Assembly: GCF_043290135.1 (NCBI RefSeq)
Contig: NC_134700.1
Span: 155,512,053 to 155,576,052 of the forward strand
Reading direction: 5' to 3'
Length of the DNA stretch: 64,000 nucleotides
Source: Rhipicephalus microplus
Taxonomy: Eukaryota > Arthropoda > Arachnida > Ixodida > Ixodidae
Shown here: piece after piece, positions 1 through 11,714 of the stretch
How the letters are laid out: each line of letters begins with the position of its first letter
Numbering within the stretch: position 1 is the first letter of the stretch
Notes under the pieces: model-generated
Database searches by the model: none
What the model was told of the DNA's origin: nothing
The model's input: only the letters and a program-made list of their open reading frames with translations
Translations under genes and position numbers: made by a program

Positions 1-75
1 GTGGTATAATGCTGGGTAACACGCAGGAAACCTGGGTTCGAATCCCATTGCGTTTTTATTTACTCAGTATTTTTT
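1..75 (+). mobile_element. tRNA-like SINE head, cut by window edge
   Basis: The window opens inside a tRNA-related sequence. A B-box-like GGTTCGAATCCC follows an anticodon-arm-like stretch, and then a T-rich tail begins. The same arrangement occurs at 17616-17700, where the A-box-like GGCTCAGTGGT is also present. The 3' side does not form an acceptor stem, so this is read as a SINE head or tRNA pseudogene rather than a working tRNA. The 5' part lies outside the window. Confidence 0.5.
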
Positions 76-3000
76 CTTATTTTGTGCGGTAGTGGTTACG
101 CGAACCGGCGGCGGTGGCGGCGGAAAACTATGCTGCACGTGACCCTTGCTGTGATCTCGAAGCAGCTTTCGCTTTAAAACTTGGGGTAATTCTACGCATG
201 TGCCGTGAACGATGATTCAGTTGGTAATCAGGGCAATGTTTTTTGATGCTGCAGGGCCCTTTTGCACTCTGTTCTTCTCAATCATTCATCGTATACGCTA
301 GTATCGTATACAGAATGCTCTGTATCCTAATCTTTCTAGCACTATAATTCGTCGTATAATCACGGGCGGTAGAGCCTACCATTCCATACGGGGGTTATAA
401 TTTCAATAAAGATGATTCGAGACCGACAGTCAGAAGAGAGCCACGGACAAGGAGAGAGGCACCCAGTGTGTGTGTGTGACTCGCTCTGTTTGTTCGTCGG
501 CGTCATTGCAACTTTTGCTTCGAAACACCATAATATGCGCTCTGTTTGGTCTCGCTAAATATTGTATAGTACCATCTACTGTTAAAGGCAGCACTCAGAC
601 GAGCACCTTTCATATCGCTGGCTTCCTAACAGCAAGTGTATGTGCAAACAGCGATCGTGGAGGCTATATTGTTGACGTTAAAATGCAGGAATTGTATGCT
701 AATCTAAGCCACGGCGCTTTCGCAAGAGCTTAAAATTTGTACTTGCCCTACACGCCTGTCCGCCCTTTAGGAGGGGATCCGTCTGTTCCAACCTTTAGTT
801 GGTGCAGTGCTGACATATTCAATCACTAAGGTTGGAGAATTTCAGTTTTTTTTTATCTTGGAATTACCTGTAAAAAAATCTTGTCAAATTCTCCTCTGTT
901 CGAGAAGTTGGGAATGAGCGGCACGTGTTTCTTGCTAGATTTTCGCATTGCCTTGGTCAGTCTTAAAAACGTGCCTAGTAGAACGAACGCAAACAAAAGA
1001 GAAAGCCTCCGCCTGTCGCCTGCAATCTTAACTTGTCGAAGAGCAGCTGTGAAACTTCTTTCGCGTTCGTTTTAGAGCCAGGTAGAAGTCTGGCGATGGA
1101 CGCAACAGCTTTTCCTAAACAAATTTTTCTCCCTGGGATCCACCGTCACCGCGCATTACTACGGTTCACAGAGGTGGGATGGTGGGCGTAACGTTCAGGT
1201 GGTATTCCTTGATCCCGGCCGTGTGCCATTAGCAGGGTAGGCCGTCAGGGCTCATTCTTTTTGAAAAAGTATGCAACGCATACACACAGAGCAGTGATGG
1301 TTCCTCAGAAGAGGCTACTACTTCATAAGTGAATAGAAGGCTGCTGCCTTGACAACTCAACAGCAGCTGGCTGCGAACGTTACCGCTGTCCCTTCGCCTT
1401 GCTTTTACGGTGTAAGTGCTTTGGCAAGCACCTTTTTATCTATTTCGTTAAGTATTGCTCAGGAGAAAAGCAAGCCGATGCTCGCTTTTCACATGCGTTT
1501 ATAATTTTTTTTGCATGACATGCAACTTTGTCAGCTTTGCGACAACCGCCAGACTTTGTTCATTGAGAAAGCCATTCTAACTGGTGCATTCTTTCTATTC
1601 CAAATCGATGAGTAATATTCCGGTGGGAAATTTGTTCTTGGGTATCTGCATAATCAAGTCAGAACAGTTTGTTTTTACTCGGTTTTCATGGCAAGACAAG
1701 CATAGATTGTTGGGGTGTGTATTTTTGCCTGACGTGTCCACTATTAACCTTGCGGTGTGCTCTAACAGCTGGTGTGTTTATACTATTTTCATGCGACAAG
1801 AAGCATTGAGTGCCGCTGCGTGAGGCCCATTATCCATAGTCTTAAAGTGTGAAAGTAAAACGTGGATCACCAAGACTAAATGTATGCATACCCGACTATC
1901 CCAATCTTACCAATAGTGCATTATAACACTAGGTGCGTTATAATCAACGGAAGTTTGTATGAAAGCTTCGGTGTCAATAACAACGAAACACAGTAATGAG
2001 AATGTAATTAAACATTACTAGGCCCAGGCGACCACTTCGTTTTGACTTTCGTGGAGTTTTCTGGTGTGCGAGCTTGTGTTGAAACAACAATACCATGACA
2101 TCAATTTGAAGCGTCAATTGGAAATAAAATGCTTCGAAGAGGCCCCACGATTGCGCTTAGCTGATGACAACACATGTGCAAGCATACGCAAAACACGTGA
2201 CCTTCTAAACAATAGTGCGTCTATGAGTTTCCGACAACAAGCAATTCATTTGCCAGACTAATCTGCCGAGCTTGTATTGTAAGTCATTCAGAGAGTTTTT
2301 TTGACATATTTGTTTAGACGGCTAGTTTACAAACGCTCAACTTGATGTGGGTACTTCATATAAAAAATGGTATTAAGCTGCGGTTTCTCGTGCGAGTATA
2401 TTTCAACAAGGGTCGTTGGTGCACCGCGCGTGCTCAGATGTGGCGTTTTTTTTGACTGCAGATGCGATCGCGCAGCTCCGAGTATGAATAACCCTCCTTC
2501 GTTGAAGACATGAGAGTTGGCCACTTTACGAGCGCTGTAACATGTTTGCTATTTCCACCCACGTTGACCTTCTCCGCACTTCACTGCCAGTTACAAAAAA
2601 AAGGGGGGGGGAAACGAAGGTTGATTAGGTTCAAGGTGGTGAAAACACTGCAAATAAAATTTCGAAGCGAAACGAATTGTCACCTGGGTGATAACAAACG
2701 ACAGCTGTGTCCACCGGTTATGTACTGTTTTTAGTACTACTGGCTACTGCTTTTAATACTCGTAAACTATTCATAACACCGCCAAAAAAAGCTCAGTACG
2801 GAAAAGATACTCACCTGCGGATTGCTGAACTATGAGAACTTTAACTACAGATTATGCATGAGCATTCAACTCCTAGCACTGTTAGAGACATCGAAAAGAA
2901 ATGCGCGAAACGAAATGACATCTCAACTGCGTGCACATACGACGAAAGCTGTAACTGTGTTTACGTGATATAACTGCTCAAATGAGCTGTCACTTGCTCA

Positions 3001-3910
3001 AACGCGACCCCAGAATATGCTGAGATAATAATTATCATTCAAAGCAGCAACATAACGTGAAGATAGTAGGCAGAGTCAAGCTGTTACATGCGCAATTGAA
3101 CTGTGTTACACTTACCAGCATTTTCACGTCATACGATGCTTGTTTGACTTGCGAGTGGCATTTGGCTGCAATCTCAGAACTCAGGTTGCTACCGCAGACA
3201 GCTTCCTCCGCACCGTTAACATAGTTTGTTGCGCAGGGCTTGCATTCTTTCGCAGTGAACTGTCGCGAAAGCACCGCTCCGCAAAGGCGGCACTGCTGAA
3301 TCCGCGAGTGCAAGATAGCCGGTGGCATCACAGCTCATTTGCTACGCCAGTCTTTTCTCCAATCACAGCTGCACATCTCTTGCCATCGACAATGCGCGTT
3401 AACTCGATGTTCTGTGCTGTTAGTTTCTCCGAAGAAACACACACGGCAAAAAGGCAGAGAGACCGCCGGTAACAAACCACGTAACGTTCCATATGCGTTT
3501 CAACGTGGTCCAGTGGCCCTGTCCTACACTAGCTTATTCTCAACCAACTCGGTGGCCGGTGCCACAGGCGCGTTTTCGACGCGCCATCTGGGCAGAGATG
3601 GTTTTCTATATGCGATTCAGCATAAGGCTATAGGGGGCAGCACCGTTACCGCATTACTGTGGATTGGCGACTGACAGGGTTCATGGAAATGTACGCAGCG
3701 GCGCATTTTCTTACAGAAGTGAGCTCAGTCTTGGCAAATAAAATGCTTTGAATGCTGCCTACTTGTAATATATATGCCATCCATTCCTGGATAGAAGAAC
3801 GAAGCTCGTCGAACGTTAATATTACTTGTGATAGAATACAATCTACCATTAAAAAGATTGTTCGCGCTTGGCGACTGTGCGTGCTTTCGTACTGTGTCGC
3901 GTTTCTTGTT
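76..3910. other. No supportable gene
   Basis: Open frames here are short (up to about 110 codons), overlap on both strands and contain no motif I recognise. There is a short TG run near 467-478 and homopolymer A/T runs. I see no tRNA, no known element and no exon that I can defend. Confidence 0.6.
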
Positions 3911-4619
3911 CTCTAAGGGGCGAAGCTCTGTAAAGTGGCACCCGTTCGTCCCTCGAAGTAGTGCGTAACATGTCTTACGCTTTGACCTGCAAGGTGGTGC
4001 CGGTGGGAAATTTCTCTTGTGCATTGTTCAACGATACAAAAATTTGCAGCGTTGCGCGTTAACTAATAAAATCTGAGTTCCCCCTTCTCTCATTTCCCAT
4101 TAGCAGCCATTGGCATGTACATTGAGCACTATCTGGCAAGAAAGGGTTGCAACGTTTACACGCTGGGCATAAGCTAGTTGGTTTTAGAAAGGTTTAGCGA
4201 GCGTTGCGCCGCAGTGCCATGAATACAGTGAACTGGTATATACCATGAACTCGAGGTGGTTAAAAGTGGGAAGTAGACACGAAGCGCAAGCCGCAACAAA
4301 GTGTGCGTGTTCCACCTCTCGTTTAGTCCTCGGAATTTCCGCTAGATGGCGGTGCTTTATTTGCGGAATATATGATGAAAAGGTGCGAGATGGTGGTACT
4401 TGGAGTGTTGACTAGATGGACGAACGGACACAGAGACAGATGTATGCACAGACGCACGGATGGCTGCACGGATGGATGGACGTATAGACGCACGAACAGA
4501 CGCATGCACGGACGGGTGGATGAACGCATGGACGGTCACATAGACGGACGCACGGACGTGCGGAAGCAAGAACGAATGAATGGACGGATGCTTCGGCCCA
4601 CTCTCCATCATTCACCCCG
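3911..4619 (+). repeat. Composite dispersed repeat with internal GGAC/GGAT minisatellite (copy A)
   Basis: The unit starts with TAAGGGGCGAAGCTC and runs through about 450 bp of unique sequence. It then carries a degenerate tetranucleotide block (4405-4590) of GGAC/GGAT/GCAC units, and ends with CCCACTCTCCATCATTCACC. Copy B (41264-41815, minus) has the same order: GCGAAGCTCT start, tetranucleotide block, and a CCACTCATCATCATTCACTCC end. The long overlapping open frames rich in His-Pro-Ser, Asp-Gly or Arg-Thr in this block are translated minisatellite and not proteins. Confidence 0.55.
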
Positions 4620-4624
4620 TGGAT

Positions 4625-4683
4625 ATTAGCATGGGAGGGTAAGATTAGCATGGGAGGGTAAGTAAATTAGCATGGAAGGGTAA
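4625..4683 (+). repeat. Short tandem repeat, three copies of an ATTAGCATGG unit
   Basis: Three direct copies of ATTAGCATGGGAGGGTAAG occur back to back. The third has one substitution, and a TAA spacer precedes it. It sits immediately downstream of the composite minisatellite repeat. Confidence 0.8.
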
Positions 4684-4927
4684 GATTGTTTGACGAATAT
4701 GACGCGCTAGTCAAGACATGAATTATGTCACAATCCCGTCGCGTACGTCGTCAAACACTTCCCTCACGACAGTGGCCCATACCTACTGGCGGGTATGTGC
4801 CCCTGCTTTGAGGGAATCTGCCACAGGTGATTGACAAAATCTACCAAGGAACGACGAGAGCAATTTAAACGAGTGAGCGCTAAAAATGCCCCACATCGGT
4901 AGCGTCGACCCGACGAATGCAAAGACT

Positions 4928-5005
4928 AAATGCCAGGGTACCAGCTGGAATCAAACCCAAGCATTCTGCGTGGCAGTGAGGCATCTTACCACAGAGCAAC
5001 GCCAT
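4928..5005 (-). mobile_element. tRNA-like SINE head
   Basis: On the minus strand the sequence reads GGCGTTGCTCTGTGGTAAG (A-box-like), then a CACGCAGAATGC arm and TTGGGTTTGATTCC (B-box-like). It resembles the heads at 1-75 and 17616-17700, but the acceptor halves do not pair well. It is probably a SINE 5' end or tRNA pseudogene. Confidence 0.45.
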
Positions 5006-5375
5006 GTCTCGCAACTTCTTTTCAAATAGACGCTAATATTCGTGAAACATCAATAGTGGTTGCAGTGCTGCCTATCCAATTTCATAAACGTCACATATGT
5101 ACTTTTTTGATACAGCCGTCACGTCGGGTTAACGTCAATTCTGGTTAGTTGCCATGCGCTGAAGTTGATTTATGTAGCAGTGTCCAGGGCCAACATCCTC
5201 GAGAGCATCAGCACTTCGTATCAGCTTCCGGTGTTGCTAATGCGCATGTGCAAGTTGGCGTCGTTGCGCAAGTGCAAAGAACTGATAATATAAACATCTG
5301 CAACTCTTCAACATATGTCTGTGCGTGCAACATTTGTACATATATTAGCGTCATTTTATGACGTGTTGATCAATA

Positions 5376-5458
5376 AAAAAATTGCAATACGGTCGCCTTC
5401 CCCCCTCATGCTTCGCATAACGTCGATTCCTAGTTACGTGGGATCTGCCGAATTTTTT
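5376..5458 (-). mobile_element. Isolated head fragment of the composite mobile satellite
   Basis: On the minus strand this reads GGCAGATCCCACGTAAC, then an AATCGACG / TATGCGAAGCATGAGG stretch. This matches the unique heads of the two larger units at 12743-12840 (plus) and 53565-53672 (minus). No 146-bp array follows, so it is a head-only or truncated copy. Confidence 0.5.
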
Positions 5459-6949
5459 GCGTTTCAGTGCGTGCGTGTGAAAAGTAATCCATGAGCGGCC
5501 ACTTCGCAAAACTGCTTCAAATTTGGCAATTTTGAACCACTACAAAGAGTAGGGCACATTATGATACTGCCACATCATGTGCATAATTATTGGTTGTTCA
5601 TTTTTACTACTGCTTACTGTGCTTCCAACCAGTGATTTTTCTTGATGTTCCGACAAAAATGTACGAAATGAAAAAAAAAAAAGCTGTCTTGATGATTACT
5701 TGCCGTGAACGCCTTCTTCATGGACAATGCGAAATTTCCCAATCGTGGTAAACCAGTTAGTCTATTTTGAGAAAAAATACAATTATTCAAGCTAGTTGTT
5801 CGCTGTAGCAGCTGAAACGACGAGCACAAATGAACTATACGGTGAATACGACACTGATGCAGGAAATACGATCACAGTGAAGACAGTGGGGAACAAACAA
5901 CGCTGTTTTAGGGATAATTTGATGGGTTCTCATCTGGCGTCACTAAGCGGGAAATGGCTTGTGTCAGTTATCAACTGTCTTTTTAGCTAATCCTCTTTTT
6001 GAGCTACACGTTGTGATCCTTCAAAGACAATATATGTGCCAAGGAAATGCTAGCGAAAAAGGTGGCTTGTATAATGAAAAAAAAAAACGTTGGTGACACT
6101 GAGTGTTAGCGATATGAATCTAGTTGAGAGCCAGCTTCATCGCAGTTCACAAGCAGCAAACGTGATCAGCTTGGCTCTGTTGCTTTTGCCAATGTCTCAA
6201 CCTTAGCAGCTGCGGACGGCCGACCTCTTAGGCGCAGGTAGGGAAAGTTCCATTCGGTCACACAGGCAATACTGACAAAAAAACAAGCGCAAAAAAAACT
6301 CTATTACCTTACCGGGCGCACGCAAGCTGCCCATATGTTCAATCTCAGTATGGTTCTTGCACTTTTTACGGCTTTTTTAAATGTTTACCTAACCACACAA
6401 TCTTTTCCGACATGTCGGTACTCTTACTTCATTTATAAAGGAGCCAAAAAAGCTCTGATAGACACCCACAATCATTCTGCCCTCGTTGAAAGAAAATGTT
6501 TTACTTATCAGCAAAAAAAAAACTGAAGCTGTGGGATGGAATCGCTTAACAGAAAATGAGATCCTTTAGATTGGTTGCGCCCAATCTTCGTGACGGCGAA
6601 CCATTCGAAATAAATAAAACTTAGCAACTAGAAAAGAAAGAAAGAAAGAAAAAAGGAAGAAAGGAAGAAAGAAATAACTCCGCTGACAGGTAACCTCATC
6701 GCCTTCTGCACGCTTCACTGACATAAATGCATTCTCCTTGACCACACAACAAAGCTGCTCCTTGACGCTCGCATTCAGCAGTAACAACGACTCTTACCAT
6801 CTTTCTTGAGTTTTCATCACTCCATTTTTTTTCCGTTTTTGTGCGTAGCCTACTTCTGTTGAAGCTATGGTTTCTAGACTAATACAGTTCAGTATTTATG
6901 GCTCTTTTGTTGTCGCAGTTTTTTGTTCTTCAAGTTAAAGCTAGAATAA
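5459..6949. other. No supportable gene
   Basis: AT-rich sequence with several A-runs (for example near 5669 and 6077) and a purine microsatellite at 6631-6674. No conserved motif is seen in any frame. Confidence 0.6.
6631..6674. repeat. GAAA/GGAA purine microsatellite
   Basis: Repeated AAAGAAAG and AAGGAAGG units form a short imperfect purine tract. A Phe/Leu/Ser-rich open frame on the opposite strand is a by-product of it. Confidence 0.85.
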
Positions 6950-7194
6950 ATGATTGATTGATATGTGGGGTTTAACGTCCCAAAACCACCATATGATTAT
7001 GAGAGACGCCATAGTGGAGGGCTCCGGAAATTTCGACCACCTGGGGTTCTTTAACGTGCACTGAAATCTGAGCACACGGGCCTACAACATTTCCGCCTCC
7101 GTCGGAAATGCAGCCGCCGCCGCTCTGAGATTTGATCCTATGACCTGCTGGTCAGCAGCCGAGTACCTTAGCCACTAGACCACCATGGCGGGGC
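6950..7194 (-). mobile_element. Ruka-like tRNA-derived SINE, copy 1
   Basis: On the minus strand the head reads CCCCGCCATGGTGGTCTAGTG (A box), followed by a degenerate B box. The conserved body includes GTTAAAGAACCCCAGGTGGTC and GGTGGTTTTGGGACGTTAAAC. The unit ends in CAATCAATC. Four other good copies lie in the window. The B box is altered (GGTTCGAATCC has decayed to GGATCAAATCT), so Pol III activity is doubtful. The family assignment rests on my knowledge of the tick SINE Ruka. Confidence 0.85.
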
Positions 7195-9194
7195 CAAAAA
7201 GGTAGTGTAAAATATCCGTGAGAAATATAAAGGTGCAGTGATGTACCGTCGACCACAAATGTTTACGAACCACGTGAATGCATGGCCGAAAGCCTTTTCG
7301 CGAAACTTCTGCTACGTCAGCGGCGGTCAACAGCCCCACAGCGCCTTGGAAGAATCCCTCCCCATATTGATGGCCTGTCTCTTCTCTGATTGGGTACAAA
7401 TATATTTTTTTTTCACCTTTCGCTGTTAAACGAGACATGATTTCGGCATCTGCATCCATGAGCTTATGCCTGGAAAGCAGTCTATGAGCATAACTGTTAT
7501 CAGTCGCAATCTTTATCACATAGTGACACCTAGCCAACGGAACGCCGTTTGAGGCCCGCCGTGATTGTTTCGATCCTCCTATGAAAACAGCAATGTGATG
7601 GCGCTACTGCAGGTAAGCGCTTCGCGTGAAAACCGTGAACTAACAATGTGCTACGTGGCAGAAGAAAACTGACAGGCTAGTGAATAAGAAGACGACCCGT
7701 TTCTGGTCCAGAACTGCGGTTGACGGTAGATGGCGCAATGCTATATAGGTGGCGCGGACAGGCAGTTTGGCACGCGCTCGCGTGGTCCGCAAACTTTTGT
7801 GGTGAACAGTACAAATTTTTTTGGTTTATTGGAAGCCGCCATAAGGGATTAAACTATTATTACGTAGCATGTTTATAGACAAATTTCAATGAGATATAGT
7901 GTTAATTTAATTACTTGTGAGTTTCACTGACAATTCATGTCGTTCATGTGAAGTATGTTCCTTACTTCCATGATAATATTTCCTCCCTGTAAAATTAGCA
8001 AAACAAAAAACACATTAAAATTATTTACGAAACCGCTACAATATGTACACTTAATGCTGGAGAGTATATTTGGAGCCATGGATTGACCCTATGCATATAC
8101 TGCACGGGAAAACACCTTGCATATTTCTAACGTCACACCACTACGCGAAAAACTGCGTAATGCATGGGGAAGTGTATGATACAGGAAGACGTACTGGGAC
8201 AGAAGACTTGCAAGACTGGTCATCTAAATGGACCATTTCAGCAGTGAGGTCGCTGTCACGCAAACTTCACAATTAGGCGTCAAGGAATCTAATATTCCAT
8301 ATGCGTATGAATAAAAAACGTGACCAGCTCCATGCTGAACAACAACCGGGTAGATCCTACAAAAGTAGGGGAGTCACAGAGAGATGACCAAAGCATGCGA
8401 GGGCAACGAGTGAATCTCAGTGAGTGAATGTCAGCGACCGATAGGTCGGGCTAAAGAAGCATCACGCATGTTGTAGGTGAAGTCTTCCTTCAGTAGAATC
8501 ACCAACCGTCCGGCTAGTGACGAGCGTTGGAGGAGCGCGCCCATAGGTACGTGCTTGTGTGCATCGGCTTTCGAGGTGTCAATTGCTGTGTCTTCGAAAC
8601 TATTACCCTGCTTCAGAAATCTAGTAAACTGTACCAGTTAGTGTGGATAATTGTGGGTAAAACGACAAAAAAAGTCACAGCTTTGCCGCAAATGTGAAGC
8701 AATGAACGCGATAGCAATAAATTGAAAGGTCACGCACAGAATGGCAAGCATATCGAAACGTGCCCCGCGTTTCTCACGCACAAATGATGCCGTACTCACA
8801 GGTACACATGAACGTGCATTAGGGTCTCAGTTGTTACTTCGTCTGAAAAGCGCGCCCTTATCACAAGCGGAGACTGAGAAACGATTGCAGTGAGTTTTGT
8901 GCGCCCGGTAACTAGAACAGAATCGTTCCGGTGAAAGGCCAAGGCCGGCCAAGACGTACGATTGTCCCCACCACGAAATAAGCGCGCGCGTTAGCGTCCA
9001 CCTTGCTCTCTCTCCGCGGGGCAAAGTACGCGCGGGAGATGAAAGTGCGCACCGCCGCGTCATGACGATGTGGCCACGAGCACTCATTGCGCCATCTTGC
9101 CGGCAATGCTAAAAACACGATAGTTCTCCCCGAGTTGCCCGTTAAGCGGTAAGTGTTCGATATAAATAGCTTGCCGTTTGATCGTTGGAGGAAG
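7195..9194. other. No supportable gene
   Basis: Unassigned sequence. A CpG-richer stretch at about 8900-9110 precedes a TATAAATAG at about 9162 and a GGAGGAAGTCCTCC palindrome at about 9186. No open frame with a known domain follows, so I do not call a promoter. Confidence 0.5.
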
Positions 9195-9275
9195 TCCTCC
9201 TTCATGGCTCAGTGTTTAACGCCTCACACGTCAGAGGTATCCTGTTTGATTCCGCGCGCTGGTGTCTTTTTTTGA
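9195..9275 (+). mobile_element. tRNA-like sequence followed by a T-run
   Basis: CATGGCTCAGTGTTTAACGCC resembles a tRNA D-arm or A box. About 35 bases later comes CCTGTTTGATTCC, a B-box-like element, and then a run of Ts. Stem pairing is poor. It may be a SINE head or tRNA relic. Confidence 0.35.
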
Positions 9276-10743
9276 TTATTTTTTTTCTTGCGTTTTCGTA
9301 CATATAGATACGTATACATATATTGTTAGTGACGTCGATGCCATCGGCAAAATCAAGCCGAGAGTGTCCACATAATTGCTATGGCGATAAAGAGAAAGTG
9401 AACGAATGAAACACGTGAAGAGTAAAGCACACAAAAATAAAGGAAACCCATTGTCAACTGAAGTAGGTTTAACGGACGTGGCAGCACCCTGCGAATACAA
9501 AAACCTGGATCATACACGCTTGGCAGGTGTCTACCCCGATACTAAGCGCCATTTTCTTAAATGAACTTGAGTGGGCACTACTCGCAACTTTGCACGATTC
9601 GGCAGTTAAATATTTTTGATTCATAACTGGTTATAAAAGATAAATATTTTTTCATATATTATATAAGAAAATAATGATGTGTAATAGGCTGGATTCCTCA
9701 AGGAAGTACTAAGTTTACCTGAAGGGCTATTCTCTTCGATTCTCGGACATAAAGGTCCGCTTTACGCACAATTACGTTTCTTTGTTATATGCATCCCTCA
9801 CCAATTCATCAATACTGAAGTGCAGTTTGCGTGATCAGCAATTGTTAAAGGGACCCTGACAGATTTCTTCAAGTAACAGTGGAATGAATTCACTGAAAGA
9901 GCTTATTGCCTCGCGAGTTCAACACCGCAAACATTTTAAGAATCCGTTCAGTGCGAGCGGAATTTCAAAGATTTGTCACATGCTGCAACCGCATTCTCTC
10001 TTTTATCGTCACAACGAAAGCGCAGGAAGCTAAGCAGAGAGGGATGGGAGGGGGAAAGAAAAAACGTCATGCGTCTCGTGACCTTGAGCACTTTTGTTCT
10101 TTCACGTGTCTTTTTCAGTGCCATCGCGCGCGCACGCGTGGGCAAGTGACGGCCTCTCCCGGCGATCCCTGTAACGACAGAGCGTGCTATGCTCAAATCA
10201 GCCAATGGCTATTGGATGGGTTCACTACGAGTGACTTTTGGGCTTATTGCGTGATTTGTCGAGAGAAGACAAAGCAATTTTAGCTGAATTTGATAATATA
10301 TTGAAAATTTCAGGCCGCGTGCTGCGCTATAACATTTGGCTCGCGTGTTGTTGGTAGCCTCTACTACCAATCGGCAGTGTCTTCTGACCATGCTCAAAAA
10401 GAGTTGGGCCATTATAAGAAATTCCGTAGCATTATGCTGTTCATTGTTGGCTTTAAGAAAATGTTATTGTACTTTAGGGGAAACCAGTTTTGTTGCTGTT
10501 GTTGTTGTTGTTTTCGTCAGGTGCACAAGCCCAGATAAACTAGCTTCTTTCATTCTGTGCTTTCTGCAACTTGCGAGCAGCAAGTTGAGAAAATACCGAA
10601 AAGCGGTGTACCTGAATTTGGCCAGGCCAAAAAACGAGCGCTAAAATTCCTTGTTTTTTTGTTACGTTCATGGCTTCACTTACCGCCTTGAGATTGAGGA
10701 GGGAGACTTCTCGCTATACAATATACATGTACTAACATCCGTG
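9276..10743. other. No supportable gene; possible dispersed repeat from 9846
   Basis: A TTAAAGGGACCCTGA start at 9846 and the AT-rich sequence that follows resemble the edge of a dispersed arthropod repeat. I cannot define its other end. A 125-codon frame at 9906-10283 has no recognisable motif. Confidence 0.35.
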
Positions 10744-10986
10744 CGCCCCACTGCGGTGGTCTAGTGGCTAAGGTACTCGGCTGCTGACCCGCAGGTCGCG
10801 GGATCAAATCTCGGCTGCAGCGGCTTCCTTTCCGATGGAGGCGAAAATGTTGTAGGCCCGTGTACTCAGATTTGGGTGCTTGTTAAAGAACCCCAGGTGG
10901 TCGAAACTTCCGGAGCCCTCCACTACAGTGTCTCTTACAATGATATAGTGGTTTTGGGACGTTAAAGCCCACAGATAAATCAATCC
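10744..10986 (+). mobile_element. Ruka-like tRNA-derived SINE, copy 2
   Basis: The unit runs from CGCCCCACTGCGGTGGTCTAG, through the box-B-like CGCGGGATCAAATCT, to the TTTTGGGACGTTAAAG body and a short AATCAATCC tail. It is co-linear with the copy at 11459-11701, with scattered substitutions and a slightly decayed B box. Confidence 0.88.
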
Positions 10987-11219
10987 AATTTCCGCGCGTA
11001 ACAAGCTAGGTGGATTTCTAGCTGCAATACAGACGTACCAAATTGGACACTTAAAAACTGGCGAATAGCCCTGTGAGAAAGACGGATAGCCTTGTTAAGA
11101 ACAGACATGGCACTTTGGAAGCCAACTGCACTTTAAGGCAATCTTTAAATTATCTGCAGTGGCTTCCGCTGTTAGAATGCACACGGCATCACAACCCAGT
11201 TCCTCAGGACCTCGATGAA

Positions 11220-11220
<1 letters not shown>

Positions 11221-11283
<63 letters not shown>

Positions 11284-11323
11284 GACTGTCTGTCTCTCTC
11301 TCTGCCTGTCTGTCTGTCTGTCA

Positions 11324-11361
<38 letters not shown>

Positions 11362-11362
11362 A

Positions 11363-11430
<68 letters not shown>
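11221..11430. repeat. TCTG/CAGA tetranucleotide microsatellite, about 210 bp
   Basis: An almost continuous TCTG array with a few interruptions (CTCTGAC, CTCTCTCTGCC, TATG). It creates long Cys-Leu-Ser-Val and Asp-Arg-Gln-Thr frames on both strands that are not proteins. It ends 28 bp before a Ruka copy. Confidence 0.97.
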
Positions 11431-11458
11431 CGTTTTACAGCCAAGCAACAATGGCACC

Positions 11459-11701
11459 TCCCCGCCACGGTGGTCTAGTGGCTATGGTACTCGGCTGCTG
11501 ACCCGCAGGTCGCGGGTTCAAATCCCGGCTGCGGCGGCTGCATTTCCGATGGAGGCGGAAATGTTGTAGGCCCGTGTACTCAGATTTGGGTGCACGTTAA
11601 AGAACCCCAGGTGGTCGAAATTTCCGGAGCCCTCCACTACGGCGTCTCTCATAATCATATGGTGGTTTTGGGACGTTAAACCCCACATATCAATCAATCA
11701 T
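11459..11701 (+). mobile_element. Ruka-like tRNA-derived SINE, copy 3 (best preserved)
   Basis: This copy has intact-looking Pol III boxes: A box GTGGTCTAGTGGCTATGG and B box GGTTCAAATCCC. The typical Ruka body follows, and the copy ends in CAATCAATCA. It is flanked by CAACAATGGCACC (11446-11458) and CAACAACGGCACC (11702-11714). This is a 13-bp target-site duplication with one difference, so the boundaries are well fixed. It is probably the youngest SINE copy in the window. Confidence 0.93.
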
Positions 11702-11714
11702 CAACAACGGCACC

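Noticed and set aside
9150..9195. TATAAATAG and a GGAGGAAGTCCTCC palindrome as a promoter
   Set aside because: A CpG-rich upstream stretch is present, but there is no recognisable downstream gene; such motifs occur by chance.
11095..11478. Long Cys-Leu-Ser-Val and Asp-Arg-Gln-Thr open frames
   Set aside because: They are translations of the TCTG microsatellite in several frames and not proteins.
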